Source: Ga0074139 sp964515195 (lineage in GTDB: Bacteria > Bdellovibrionota > Bdellovibrionia > Bdellovibrionales > Bdellovibrionaceae). Taken from it: a DNA stretch of 64,000 nucleotides. The stretch lies in contig CAZETK010000007.1 in assembly GCA_964515195.1 (NCBI GenBank), forward strand, positions 1 through 64,000, written 5' to 3'. A program made the translations under genes and the position numbers. Under the pieces are notes generated by a model, which saw only the letters and a list, made by a program, of their open reading frames with translations, was not told where the DNA came from and ran no database searches. Of this stretch, positions 24,944 to 34,838 are shown in pieces (positions within the stretch are counted from its first letter, which is position 1; every line of letters begins with the position of its first letter).

Positions 24944-26896
24944 TTAAAGATGATCCTTAAATGTTGTTGAGAATTGTCTTGTGCGTATTTCCTGCACAAG
25001 TTGAGTGACGAATGATTCAAGATCCAGGCCATTAATATTTTGGCCGTCTCGAAGTCGCACTGAAATCTTGTTATTCTGGGATTCCTGATCTCCGACAATA
25101 ATCATATAGGGGATCTTCTGCATCTGAGCTTCCCGAATTTTATAGTTAAGCTTTTCATTCTTGCGATCAAACTCGACACGAACACCCTGCTCAAAAAGAG
25201 TCCTTTGGATCTTTTCGCAATAGTCGTTAACTCGATCTGTGACGTTAAGAATAACAGCCTGTACAGGAGACAACCAGGTGGGAAGATGTCCAGCCGTATG
25301 CTCGAGATACACCCCGATAAAGCGCTCCAGTGAACCCAGTACGGCTCGATGAAGCATTACAGGGCGGTGTTCACTGTTGTCTTCACCGATGTATTTTAAA
25401 CTGAAAGCTTCGGGCAGATTGAAATCACACTGTAAAGTCCCTAATTGCCATGGTCTGTTCAAGGCATCCACGAACTGAATGTCCAATTTTGGACCGTAAA
25501 ATGCCCCATCACCTTCGTTCACATGATACTTCAAATTAAGGTTTTGCAGGGCCTCTGCTAAAGCGGCTTCGGCTTTATCCCAGTTCTCTTCGCCGCCCAT
25601 TCGTTTTTCCGGCCGTGTTGAAAGAGCAATCTTATACTCTTTCATATCCAAAACGCCATACACTTCATTGAGAAGTGACATGAACTTTTCGATCTCAGAT
25701 TGGAGCTGATCCACACGGCAGAAGATATGGGCATCATCCTGACAGAATGTTCGCACGCGAGTCAATCCGTGCATCGCTCCGGATTTCTCGTAGCGATGTA
25801 ATCGACCAAAATCCGCCATTCTTAAAGGAAGTTCTTTGTAAGAGTGGTGCTCGCTGGCAAACAGCAGACAGTGAGAGGGGCAGTTCATGGGCTTAACGCC
25901 GAATTCCCTTTCATCCGCCCGCATAAAATACATATCATCTTTATAGTTTTCGTAGTGTCCCGAAGTTTTAAACAAATTCACGTCAAATATCTGCGGCGTG
26001 ATCACTTCCTGATATCCGTATTCTCGGTACTTGTCTCGCATCAGGCGTTGAAGCTCATTGTAGATGATGGCGCCCTTACCTGTGAAGAAGGGAGATCCCG
26101 GAGCCAGTTCATGAAACATGAAAAGATTAAGCTCCTTACCGATCTTTCGATGGTCGCGTTTCTTGGCTTCTTCCAAATTCTTAAGATACTGTTCGAGTTC
26201 TTTTTTATCACCAAAAGCCGTTGCATAGACTCTTTGGAGCATTGGATTTTTTTCGTCTCCGCGCCAATAAGCGCCAGCCACACTTAAAAGTTTAAAAGCT
26301 TTAATCTGGCCAGTATTCTGAATGTGAGGTCCTCGACAAAGATCAAACCAGTCCCCTTGATCGTAGATCCCCACCTTTGATTCACCTTTTTGTTTAAGAT
26401 CTTCGATGATCTCAACCTTAAAGCGTTCGTTCAGGTTTTTAAAAACAGAAATAGCTTCGTCGATATTAACATCACGCCGGGTGATGGAAAGGTTAGCTTC
26501 CACGATTTTTTGCATTTCCTTTTCAATTTTTTCGAAATGCTCTTCGGTGAAAGTAAAGGGAGAATCAAAATCGTAATAAAACCCATTGTCGATGACGGGG
26601 CCAATGGTCACCTTCACTTCAGGCCAAAGTCGCTGAACAGCCTGCGCCATAACATGGGCACTGCTATGACGAATGACCTCGTTAGCCTCGGGGCTTCGAG
26701 TGGTCACAAGTTCAATTTTTGATCCGTCCTTAAGCGGAGTCCTCAGGTCTTGGACTTCAGAGGATCCATTCACCTTGACCCCAAGAGTTTCCTTGGCCAA
26801 ACGCGGCCCAATAGAAGCCGCGACCTCAACAGCTGTCGGCTCGTGATCAAAGGTTTTGACGGAATTATCCGGTAAAACGATAGAAATTGATGGCAT
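24944..26896 (-). CDS. thrS: Threonine-tRNA ligase
   Basis: 650 residues, full length. Domains: TGS (~1-60, SIVLPDNSVKTF), editing domain with HSSAHVMAQAVQ and its HxxxH zinc-like motif, class II catalytic core (MNCPSHCLLFASE, GAMHGLTRVRTFCQDDAHIF, HRAVLGSLERFIGV) and the C-terminal anticodon-binding domain. It precedes infC, the common thrS-infC order. No T-box or obvious tRNA-mimic operator was recognised in the 178-base leader. Confidence 0.98.
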   Translation of the reverse strand: MPSISIVLPDNSVKTFDHEPTAVEVAASIGPRLAKETLGVKVNGSSEVQDLRTPLKDGSKIELVTTRSPEANEVIRHSSAHVMAQAVQRLWPEVKVTIGPVIDNGFYYDFDSPFTFTEEHFEKIEKEMQKIVEANLSITRRDVNIDEAISVFKNLNERFKVEIIEDLKQKGESKVGIYDQGDWFDLCRGPHIQNTGQIKAFKLLSVAGAYWRGDEKNPMLQRVYATAFGDKKELEQYLKNLEEAKKRDHRKIGKELNLFMFHELAPGSPFFTGKGAIIYNELQRLMRDKYREYGYQEVITPQIFDVNLFKTSGHYENYKDDMYFMRADEREFGVKPMNCPSHCLLFASEHHSYKELPLRMADFGRLHRYEKSGAMHGLTRVRTFCQDDAHIFCRVDQLQSEIEKFMSLLNEVYGVLDMKEYKIALSTRPEKRMGGEENWDKAEAALAEALQNLNLKYHVNEGDGAFYGPKLDIQFVDALNRPWQLGTLQCDFNLPEAFSLKYIGEDNSEHRPVMLHRAVLGSLERFIGVYLEHTAGHLPTWLSPVQAVILNVTDRVNDYCEKIQRTLFEQGVRVEFDRKNEKLNYKIREAQMQKIPYMIIVGDQESQNNKISVRLRDGQNINGLDLESFVTQLVQEIRTRQFSTTFKDHL

Positions 26897-27020
26897 AAAT
26901 TAAAACGTGGTCGTTGTAGACATGAAATCTGACAAGAATGGAGGTAAGGTTAAAAATTCAGGGTCAAAAATGAGTTGACGCATGCTCTCAAGCTAGTTCA
27001 AAAGTGGCGGAGACGCAATG

Positions 27021-27060
27021 AAAAAAGAATAAGTTCGGCCATAGACAAATGTTATGGCCG
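27021..27060 (-). terminator. Rho-independent terminator of the act operon
   Basis: On the minus strand CGGCCATA (27060-27053) pairs perfectly with TATGGCCG (27043-27036) across a nine-base loop and is followed by AACTTATTCTTTTTT. It sits 15 bases after the actF stop codon, so it should end the actABCDEF transcript before thrS. Confidence 0.8.
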
Positions 27061-27074
27061 TGAAGTGGTCTACT

Positions 27075-28280
27075 TTAGTATGTCACATGGTGCTGGATGG
27101 CCTCATGGAGACGAGGATCCTTAACGGGCACCACACTGAACTTTTGAAAAAATTGAGATAATCCCAAAAGGAAGAGTCCCGCAAAGCCAGCAAAAGTTCC
27201 TAGCTCCATAAACCCGAACGTCAAATGTCCATGAAAGTAGTTAGGATAAACCATCCAGTAGATATCCACGTATTGCATAATCAAAATAAGAACAGAAACT
27301 GCAATGACATGATTTTCATTTCGTTTCAGGCCTCGAGGTAAGAGGGCCACAAATGGAACAATAAAACGGAAGATAATGAGAGCCACAGAAATCGCCATCC
27401 ACCCACTGTTTTGTGAGCGCATTAAATAGTACTCAGTTTCTTCCGGGATATTGGCGTACCAAATCAACATGTATTGAGAAAAGGCAATGTAGGCCCAGAA
27501 CACTGTAAAGCCCTTCATATACTTAACAACGTCATGCTGATGCTCGACTGTCACGTAACCTTTAACAAAACCAGACCGTCTCATGTAGATGATGATCAAG
27601 ACCAGGGCGGCCATGGTCGCCTGGAACAAACCTGAAAATGTATAAACGCCAAAAATGGTGGAGTACCAAGTCGGCAACAGGCTCATTAACAAGTCCATGC
27701 TAAACAAAGTAAAAGAGATGGCAAAAAAGAGTATGAAAGCAATGGATAAGCCGACATTACGGTGTGTGAAAGACTCATCTCCTGATGAATCTTGCTTAAT
27801 TGAGTTGCCCACCATAAACCATTTGAAGGCGAACCATCCACCGCAGAAAACAAGAAGGCGGACAACAAAAAAGCCCACATTCAAATAGCCTGTCTTCGCT
27901 GCTACTACAGAGTTTTCAGCGACAGTTTCAGGATTAGCCCAAGGGAAAAGATACTTCATCCCAAAAAGCATCAATAAGCCACCCAATAAAATAAAGGGTA
28001 TAAAAGAAGACATGGCTTCAGAGTACCTTCGGATACTGGTCGACCAACCTGCAGCTGCAACGTTATTGATAGCCGCCCAAAAAAGGCCACCTAAACCCAA
28101 ACAGGCAAAAAAGAAGAAGGCTGTTAAATACGCAGGCCAAAGTCTTTCGGGATCGCGAATAAAACCAATAATGAAGGTAATAAGTCCAATTCCCATAAGA
28201 GTCCAAATCGCCGTTTTGATGCTGGAACTAGCGACGAATTTTTCAACTTTAAGTTCGGTTGGATGATGAGTATTTGCCAT
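27075..28280 (-). CDS. actF: Alternative complex III subunit ActF
   Basis: 401 residues with about ten membrane helices, for example WTLMGIGLITFIIGFI and LVLIIIYMRRSGFV. It is the NrfD-related but smaller second quinone-site subunit of alternative complex III, which oxidises quinol and passes electrons to c-type cytochromes. Charged and His residues in loops (VTVEHQHDVVKYMKG) fit the ActF pattern. It closes the actA-F operon, and its stop is followed by a terminator. Confidence 0.88.
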   Translation of the reverse strand: MANTHHPTELKVEKFVASSSIKTAIWTLMGIGLITFIIGFIRDPERLWPAYLTAFFFFACLGLGGLFWAAINNVAAAGWSTSIRRYSEAMSSFIPFILLGGLLMLFGMKYLFPWANPETVAENSVVAAKTGYLNVGFFVVRLLVFCGGWFAFKWFMVGNSIKQDSSGDESFTHRNVGLSIAFILFFAISFTLFSMDLLMSLLPTWYSTIFGVYTFSGLFQATMAALVLIIIYMRRSGFVKGYVTVEHQHDVVKYMKGFTVFWAYIAFSQYMLIWYANIPEETEYYLMRSQNSGWMAISVALIIFRFIVPFVALLPRGLKRNENHVIAVSVLILIMQYVDIYWMVYPNYFHGHLTFGFMELGTFAGFAGLFLLGLSQFFQKFSVVPVKDPRLHEAIQHHVTY

Positions 28281-28292
28281 ACTGATTTAACC

Positions 28293-28838
28293 CTATTTCT
28301 TTGCTTCTTTTTGTAAGTGACGAATATAGTTCACGACTTGCCAACGAAACTCTTCCGGGATGTGGGAGGCATATGGTCCCATTACCCCCTGCCCCACCGT
28401 AATCACGTGGTAGACGTTCCCGTCAGTCCAGGAAAGGATTTTCTCAGATAATAATGTCGGAGGCTTTAAAGGCATGAATTCTGATATTGAAAGTTGGGCT
28501 CCGCCCTCACCGCGGTAACCATGGCACACGGCACACTGGGTGTCATAGTATTTCTGCCCGACGGCTAATACCTCTTCTGTCATCTGCCCAGCGATTGGGT
28601 TTCGATTTGCGATAGCGCCTTCGATATCCGTAGCATAGGGATAAGGCTTAAAACCACGTGGCACGGTGTTTTCAGGCGGAAGCCGCATACCAGAATTGTT
28701 CGGTGAAGCAGCGTCAAACTCCTGGGCCTTCACCGCAGGGGATTCCATCATATCTTGAATCAACTCCACGTTGGGAATTGATTTATCCAAGTTACATGCC
28801 GCTAAAAAGGGTAAAGTTAAAGCAATCCAAATTTTCAT
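28293..28838 (-). CDS. actE: Alternative complex III subunit ActE, monoheme cytochrome c lipoprotein
   Basis: 181 residues from ATG 28838 (GGAG upstream); longer starts would sit inside actD. A lipobox (LTLPFLAACNLD) anchors it at the membrane outer face. One heme site, CAVCHGYRGEGG, lies mid-protein, with a likely axial Met in MGPYASHIPE. ActE is the second c-heme subunit of the complex and a candidate donor to soluble or oxidase cytochromes. The start is one base after the actD stop. Confidence 0.88.
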   Translation of the reverse strand: MKIWIALTLPFLAACNLDKSIPNVELIQDMMESPAVKAQEFDAASPNNSGMRLPPENTVPRGFKPYPYATDIEGAIANRNPIAGQMTEEVLAVGQKYYDTQCAVCHGYRGEGGAQLSISEFMPLKPPTLLSEKILSWTDGNVYHVITVGQGVMGPYASHIPEEFRWQVVNYIRHLQKEAKK

Positions 28839-28839
28839 T

Positions 28840-29367
28840 TTAATACTCCGCCACCTTCTTTGTTTCAACGGCTCCCAACTCTTGAAAAAGCTGCGCAAGT
28901 TTGGCCTCATCGTAACCGGTGTCGTTCTGGGGCACGAAAATAGCGAATTTATGGGAACTGAGATCCGGATCAATCACGGGAGGATCAATCTGAGGCATAT
29001 TACAATAATAGAAAAGGGCCCCCACTGAAAGAAGGGCGGCAAACAACACCGTCAACTCGAAGATAACTGGAATAAAAGCTGGCAAGCTGAATAAAGGTTT
29101 ACCCCCGATATTAAGAGGCCAATTCACTGCAGATGTCCACCAAGTGAACCAAAGGCCAAAAAGAAGCCCAAAGGTTCCAGCTGCAAAAGTGACATAAGGA
29201 ATAGGAGATCGTTTGATACCGCAAGCCTCTTCCATTCCATGGATGGGATAAGGAGAAATCGCATCAAACTTTGTAAAGCCCAAAGAGTTCATTCGGCGGG
29301 CTGCTTCGACCACCTTATGCTCATCAGTCCAAATTCCGGCAAAGCCGCCTAATCTTTTGCGTGCCAT
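28840..29367 (-). CDS. actD: Alternative complex III subunit ActD (DUF3341)
   Basis: 175 residues. A cytoplasmic N-terminal part (GFAGIWTDEHKVVEAARRM) typical of DUF3341 is followed by two membrane helices (YVTFAAGTFGLLFGLWFTWW and IPVIFELTVLFAALLSVGAL). ActD packs beside the quinone subunits. Its start shares one base with the actC stop. Confidence 0.88.
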   Translation of the reverse strand: MARKRLGGFAGIWTDEHKVVEAARRMNSLGFTKFDAISPYPIHGMEEACGIKRSPIPYVTFAAGTFGLLFGLWFTWWTSAVNWPLNIGGKPLFSLPAFIPVIFELTVLFAALLSVGALFYYCNMPQIDPPVIDPDLSSHKFAIFVPQNDTGYDEAKLAQLFQELGAVETKKVAEY

Positions 29368-30743
29368 TAGTGACTCCCTCCTGTTGACCCAGCTGTGTGC
29401 GTGTCACGACCCACCGGAAGCACAGGTTTTATTTCCGCAATCGAAATAGCTGGGAATATACGTAAGTAGAGCAAGAACAGAGTTAAGAACATGCCGAAAC
29501 TTCCGAATAAAACCGCTCCATCGTAAAAAGACCAAGCATATTGGCCCCACACGGCGGGAAGGAAATCCCGGTGAAGTGAAGTCGTTACGATAACGTATCG
29601 CTCGAACCACATACCGATATTCACGAAAATGGATACAATGAACATAAGCGGTAAACTTCTTCGGACCGCCTTAAACCAGAACACCTGAGGGATCAGCACG
29701 TTACAGGAAACCATGATCCAATACGCCCAACCATAAGGACCGAAGGCTCTATTGATAAAGACAAACCTTTCATATTGGTTGCCAGAGTACCAAGCGACGA
29801 AAAATTCAGAGGCGTAAGCATACCCCACCATCAAACCAGTGGCCATAATGATTTTGTTCATCACCTCCAAGTGATCAATGGTGATATAATTTTTAAATTG
29901 AGGAATCCCGATCCGTACGAGAGTCATCAATGTAACCACCATCGCAAATCCCGAGAAAATCGCACCCGCAACGAAATAGGGAGGAAAAATCGTCGTATGC
30001 CATCCAGGCAGCGTAGCTACGGCGAAGTCAAAGGATACAATCGTGTGAACTGATAGAACTAATGGTGTCGAAAGACCCGCCAGAATCAAATAAAGCATTT
30101 CATAGTGGCTCCAGTTACGAGCCGTGCCCCGCCAACCTAAAGACAAGCCCCCGTAAATCAAACGACGGAATTTGTTTTTAGCGCGATCCTTAATAGTCGC
30201 AAAATCTGGCACTAAACCGATGTACCAGAAGACAATGGACACTGTTGCGTAAGTGGAAACTGCGAAAACGTCCCATAAAAGCGGCGAACGGAAGTTCACC
30301 CACAATGGACCCCGCTGATTCGGATATGGAAACAACCAGTAGTCTAACCAAGGGCGACCTGTGTGAAGAAGGGGGAATAATCCCGCTGTCATCACCGCAA
30401 ACACCGTCATGGCCTCAGCGGTTCTGGCCACTGACGTTCTCCATTTTTGTCTGAACAAAAATAAAATCGCGGAAATCAATGTTCCCGCGTGACCGATACC
30501 GATCCAAAAAACGAAGGTGACGATCATCGTTCCCCAGTTGTTCGGACTGTTAACGCCCAGAAGACCCATACCCGTGGCAATGATAATCCCCAGGATGATG
30601 ACGTAAAAAATTAATAAGGTTTTAGCACTCAAGAATAAAGCGACCCAACCTTTGGATGGGAAAGTTTCCACCGGACGACAAATATCATCCGTTATGTCTT
30701 TGAGAGTCTTATCACCTAGAACTAAAGGTTTGCGATTCATCAT
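29367..30743 (-). CDS. actC: Alternative complex III subunit ActC (NrfD/PsrC-like quinone subunit)
   Basis: 458 residues, about ten membrane helices, of the NrfD/PsrC family that carries the quinol site facing the periplasm. ATG 30743 follows GGAGGACGAGT. Sequence such as NWGTMIVTFVFWIGIGHAGT and WHTTIFPPYFVAGAIFSGFA is characteristic of ActC. It overlaps the actB 3' end by four bases, as expected for subunits made in equal amounts. Confidence 0.9.
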   Translation of the reverse strand: MMNRKPLVLGDKTLKDITDDICRPVETFPSKGWVALFLSAKTLLIFYVIILGIIIATGMGLLGVNSPNNWGTMIVTFVFWIGIGHAGTLISAILFLFRQKWRTSVARTAEAMTVFAVMTAGLFPLLHTGRPWLDYWLFPYPNQRGPLWVNFRSPLLWDVFAVSTYATVSIVFWYIGLVPDFATIKDRAKNKFRRLIYGGLSLGWRGTARNWSHYEMLYLILAGLSTPLVLSVHTIVSFDFAVATLPGWHTTIFPPYFVAGAIFSGFAMVVTLMTLVRIGIPQFKNYITIDHLEVMNKIIMATGLMVGYAYASEFFVAWYSGNQYERFVFINRAFGPYGWAYWIMVSCNVLIPQVFWFKAVRRSLPLMFIVSIFVNIGMWFERYVIVTTSLHRDFLPAVWGQYAWSFYDGAVLFGSFGMFLTLFLLYLRIFPAISIAEIKPVLPVGRDTHTAGSTGGSH

Positions 30744-33700
30744 ACTCGTCCTCCCTCTTTGGAGGCCTCACTGTTTTTGTTGCTTTCCTTATGAAGATCC
30801 TGCCCTTCTTCACTTCTCTTGGAAGACTCATGATGAGAGGCAGTTTCTTGATTCACATTGCGAATCTTCGTCATGTAGCGAACGGACGGTTTCGCTCCCC
30901 ACTCTTCAAGCAAGGAATAACTTCGCTCTTCCTTGAAGGCCTGAGAAACTCGAGAGTTCGGATCGTTGATGTTTCCGAAAATAATCACATCCGCTGGGCA
31001 TGCCTCTTGGCATGCTGTTTTGATATCACCATCTTTAAGTGGAAGATTCTGGGCTTTGGCGCGCTGACGGCCTTCACGGATACGGTGGATACAGAAAGTA
31101 CACTTTTCCATCACTCCACGTTCGCGAACTGTCACATCAGGGTTGTAAGCCAAGTGCATCGGATCCGAAACTTTTTTGGTGTAATTGAACCAGTTGAAAC
31201 GGCGAACTTTATAAGGACAGTTGTTAGCGCAATAACGGGTGCCCACGCAACGGTTGTAGGCCATATCGTTGGTTCCCTCATCGCTGTGAGCGGTCGCAAT
31301 CACCGGGCACACAGTTTCACAAGGAGCATTGTCACAGTGCTGACATAAAACAGGTTGGAAAACCGTCTCGGCATTGGCGACGTCCCCTTTGTAATAACGG
31401 TCGATCCGAAGCCAATGCATCTCACGGCCCTCGATGACATATTTTTTGCCGACAGAAGGAATGTTATTTTCTGACTGACATGCGACCACACAGGCCGAAC
31501 AACCTGTACAAGTGTTCAGGTCAATGGCCATACCCCACTTTTCACCATTGTATTGATGACCGCTCCAGATTGACCAGAGGTGATGACGGTGGATATTGGC
31601 GCCTTTATTTTTTGCATAATCCTTGATCGTAGCTTCCACCACGATTTGCCGACCTTCCATTGAGTGATGGCCCGCTGTTGTGGCCAATTCAATTCGACGA
31701 CCCAGCTTTTTCAATGTAACTGTCTGGCCCGAAAAAACAGGATTGGCATTTTCAACCTTTGCAAATTGATAGGCATTCCCACCTACTCCGTTTGCGATGG
31801 ACCCGGCCATGGTACGACCATACCCGACAGCTACAGCCACGACTTCGTCATGAAGCCCTGGTTGAATATTCAGGGGCAAAGTCAATTCATGACTGCCCAC
31901 CACAACTGTGACCATGTCTCCACCCTTGCATTTCAAAGCTTCGGCTGTTTTCATGGAAACGCTGGCATAGTTGTCCCAAACAATTTTGGTAACAGGATCA
32001 GGTAGTTCTTGAAGCCAAGCGATGTTGCTTTGTGTTCCGTCCCCCAGTTGAACTGTTGGGTAAAGAACCAATTCAAGTCCACCAGCTGTAGCGGTCGGGG
32101 CCTGAATCTGACTAACAGCATCTCCTCGGAAAGTGCGGGCAGAACCTACGCTTGGGGCCGAGCCCACGTATCCCACTTGAAGGAGCTCTTGCCAGAAGGC
32201 CTCAAAGTTACGACCACGTCCATGTTTCGGGAAAATTTCTTCTTTCCAGAAGTTTTTCAGGTAGTCGTAATAAGTTTCATAGTCCAAAAGGCGTTGGGGT
32301 CCCCGGTTAGCCAGGTAAGCCCAAGTCATCAAGCTCACTTGAAAAGAGCGAGTGTCACAAAGAGGACGAAGTGTAGGCTGATGAATCGCAATCAATCCCT
32401 TTGTAAACTCCATGTCCCCCCAACTCTCCATGGGATGGTTGTCTGGAGCAACAAAGTGCGCAAAGCTGGCCGTCTCATCCATGCGATCCGCGGTGCTGAC
32501 AACGACTTCGACTTTCCGAAGGGCCTCTTCAAAACCAAATTCCGGGGGAAGCGCGTAAATGGGATTTGTGCGATGGATAATGAGGGTTTTGATCTCCCCA
32601 GCCTTCATAGCGTTTAACAAACGGGTTAACTCTTCCCAAGAGCCTTGGAGTGATGTCCAGTGGTTGGTGGTATCAATGGTGCGTCCATCGTTACCAAGTA
32701 GACTGTTCAAGAAGTTCACGGCTATTTGCAGGCTCAATTGCTGACCTGTCATGGTCGGAAGACCGCCAGCCACCACAAGGCTCTGCCCGCGGTTATCCCA
32801 CAGATCTTGAGCCACTTCCGCGAAAGCTTGCGGATCAATCCCCAGCTCTTGTGGAACGCTGTTGAATTTTTCCAGAAGGCTGCGCGCGGCTGCCCCGCCG
32901 GGAACATTCATCTGACCATTTTTGGACACGATAGCTTGCGCCAAACCCAATACCAAGCTCACTTGCTGGCTGGGTTTGATTTTGAATCGTCGATCTGCAT
33001 AAGCGCCAGTCAACGAGTAGTTAGACTCAAAAGACACAAGACGGGCCATTCTTTCCAGATCTTTTCGTGCCTTGGTAAACTGTCGCGTGTTAGTCACAGG
33101 TGTATGCCAAGCCCCTAAGAAGTCGGCATCAACAGAGACCACCATACGGGCTTTATCAAAATGATAGTAAGGAACAACCGCTTCGCCGTAAGACAATTTT
33201 TGACCTTCTGCCAGGTCAGAGTGATTCAAGGGCTCCCAAACGAAATGGCGTCCGCCGAAGGCCTGACCGAATTCACGAATTATAGAACGAGTGGAAGGGC
33301 TGGCGACAGAGCCGGTCAAAATCGCCACTCCGCCCTTCTTTAATTGTTCAGTAATCTGATTATCTAGATCTTCCCATTTTACATAGATAGGGTCTTTGTT
33401 AGTTCGCAGTTCATTAAAGATGTTTTTTCGAGGGCCACGAAGGCGCTCGGGATCGTAAAGACTCATCAACGCTGCTTGAGAACGGGCCGAAGTTCCGCCT
33501 TCTGTCAGAGGAAAATCCTTATTGCCTTCGATCTTAAGTGGACGTCCTTCGCGAGTGCGAACCAACAGGCTCAAAGGTTCGAGGCCGTCATGAAATGCCC
33601 CGGTATAGAAGTTAGAAACACCTAAAGTGATTTCTTCAGGTTGCTTATTGTAAGGTACGATTTTTTGCACAGGACGTCGGATACAGCCGGCAGATGCCAT

Positions 33701-33967
33701 TGCCACTGAGGCTCCCATCAGCTTGAGAAACTCACGACGGGCCCAGCCTTCTTCTTTGTCCTCTCGCAATGGAGAGTTCTTAAACTCGGCTTCTGCTTTT
33801 TTCCAGAACTCAGGATCGTTGTTGTAGTGTTCAAGATTCAGCCAATACTCATTTTGCCGCCCTGTCTGAGGACGAGCTTCTTTCTTAGCTTGCAGCTCTG
33901 CATCGGAATGTTCGTGATTGTGTTCGTGTGGAGCTTCTTTCAAGTGATCGTGATTGTGTTGATCCAT
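30740..33967 (-). CDS. actB: Alternative complex III subunit ActB (Mo-enzyme-like plus Fe-S domain fusion)
   Basis: 1075 residues. The first ~60 residues are His-rich and acidic, followed by a Tat-like motif ARREFLKLMGASVAMA. The middle is a molybdopterin-oxidoreductase fold, which in ActB carries no Mo cofactor. The C-terminal ~250 residues bind iron-sulfur clusters: CTGCSACVVACQ, CQHCDNAPCETVCP, CVGTRYCANNCP and CTFCIHRIREG with CQEACP, enough for three 4Fe-4S and one 3Fe-4S cluster. It conducts electrons between the quinol site and the hemes. Confidence 0.93.
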   Translation of the reverse strand: MDQHNHDHLKEAPHEHNHEHSDAELQAKKEARPQTGRQNEYWLNLEHYNNDPEFWKKAEAEFKNSPLREDKEEGWARREFLKLMGASVAMASAGCIRRPVQKIVPYNKQPEEITLGVSNFYTGAFHDGLEPLSLLVRTREGRPLKIEGNKDFPLTEGGTSARSQAALMSLYDPERLRGPRKNIFNELRTNKDPIYVKWEDLDNQITEQLKKGGVAILTGSVASPSTRSIIREFGQAFGGRHFVWEPLNHSDLAEGQKLSYGEAVVPYYHFDKARMVVSVDADFLGAWHTPVTNTRQFTKARKDLERMARLVSFESNYSLTGAYADRRFKIKPSQQVSLVLGLAQAIVSKNGQMNVPGGAAARSLLEKFNSVPQELGIDPQAFAEVAQDLWDNRGQSLVVAGGLPTMTGQQLSLQIAVNFLNSLLGNDGRTIDTTNHWTSLQGSWEELTRLLNAMKAGEIKTLIIHRTNPIYALPPEFGFEEALRKVEVVVSTADRMDETASFAHFVAPDNHPMESWGDMEFTKGLIAIHQPTLRPLCDTRSFQVSLMTWAYLANRGPQRLLDYETYYDYLKNFWKEEIFPKHGRGRNFEAFWQELLQVGYVGSAPSVGSARTFRGDAVSQIQAPTATAGGLELVLYPTVQLGDGTQSNIAWLQELPDPVTKIVWDNYASVSMKTAEALKCKGGDMVTVVVGSHELTLPLNIQPGLHDEVVAVAVGYGRTMAGSIANGVGGNAYQFAKVENANPVFSGQTVTLKKLGRRIELATTAGHHSMEGRQIVVEATIKDYAKNKGANIHRHHLWSIWSGHQYNGEKWGMAIDLNTCTGCSACVVACQSENNIPSVGKKYVIEGREMHWLRIDRYYKGDVANAETVFQPVLCQHCDNAPCETVCPVIATAHSDEGTNDMAYNRCVGTRYCANNCPYKVRRFNWFNYTKKVSDPMHLAYNPDVTVRERGVMEKCTFCIHRIREGRQRAKAQNLPLKDGDIKTACQEACPADVIIFGNINDPNSRVSQAFKEERSYSLLEEWGAKPSVRYMTKIRNVNQETASHHESSKRSEEGQDLHKESNKNSEASKEGGRV

Positions 33968-33982
33968 TACGTCTTTACCGCC

Positions 33983-34501
33983 TTAAAAGTGACAAGTTGA
34001 ACAGTTCAAAGGAGCTTTATTGCTTTGCTCTCGGTGACAGTTTACACACCAGCCCATGGAAAGATCCGAGTTCTGGTAAACGGTTTGCATTTTTTCAACT
34101 TCCCCATGACAGGTCTGACAATTCACGCCTTTAGAGACGTGAGACATGTGATTGAAGCGCACATGATCGGGCAACATATGCACGCGAACCCATTCGATGG
34201 ATTGGCCTGCATCAAAAGCCTCTCTTAGCTTTTGAATGCCAGGGCGGTCTGTCATCACTTGCATATGGCAATTCATACAAGTTTGCAGACTGGGAATGTT
34301 AGAGTGCTTCGACCTTTCGACTTGATTGTGACAATATTGACATTGAATATTGTGCTTCCCCACGTGAATGGAATGGTCGAAGGGAATGGGTTGTTCCGGC
34401 TGATAACCTTTATTATACCCGATTCCAGGTTGAAACTTACAGCCCATAAGCACAAGCGTGCACGACAGGGCTAATCCCGATAGTCCCAAGAATTTTCGCA
34501 T
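33983..34501 (-). CDS. actA: Alternative complex III subunit ActA, pentaheme cytochrome c
   Basis: 172 residues with five CxxCH heme sites: CQYCH, CMNCH, CQTCH, CVNCH and CSTCH. The N-terminus is a signal peptide with a lipobox (LVLMGCKF), so it is anchored to the membrane outer face. Pentaheme ActA is the diagnostic subunit of alternative complex III. It is first in the actABCDEF operon; its promoter must lie in the 337-base gap upstream. Confidence 0.93.
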   Translation of the reverse strand: MRKFLGLSGLALSCTLVLMGCKFQPGIGYNKGYQPEQPIPFDHSIHVGKHNIQCQYCHNQVERSKHSNIPSLQTCMNCHMQVMTDRPGIQKLREAFDAGQSIEWVRVHMLPDHVRFNHMSHVSKGVNCQTCHGEVEKMQTVYQNSDLSMGWCVNCHREQSNKAPLNCSTCHF

Positions 34502-34838
34502 AGCTGTTACACCTTATAATTAGAGTCTAATGCGTTATCTATGTATTGTTTCGACGACATTTAAGAACTTTTCTATGGAACCGGCAAGCCCTTTTTGCAA
34601 ACGAGATGATAAATTCCAAAAGTTTAAAAACTCAGTAAAATGCTGCTTTTTGAACACACCCGTTAAGGCCATCCGGCCCGGGCCAAAAATCCGTCTGATC
34701 TTTTGGCACCAAAGTGCTGACGCCAAGCAAAAGTATCGGTATCAGCCAAGAGTAAGTCGCCCTTTCTTTGCCTGAAAAAGGCCCCAACTGTATTAGCAGT
34801 GCCCATTTTGAAGGGTCGTGTAGAATTAGAAGCGACGC
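34502..34838. other. Gene-free gap between ccsA and actA
   Basis: 337 bases between the ccsA stop and actA start, all transcribed from the same strand. Short open frames of about 60-80 codons exist on both strands but have no ribosome site and no recognisable protein features, so none is called. The gap probably holds the act operon promoter. The A+T-rich stretch near 34515-34525 (TTATAATTAGAG on the plus strand) is the best candidate region, without a clear -35 partner. Confidence 0.4.

Noticed and set aside
34530..34775. Open frames on both strands in the ccsA-actA gap
   Set aside because: No ribosome sites, no signal or domain features, and composition like non-coding DNA.
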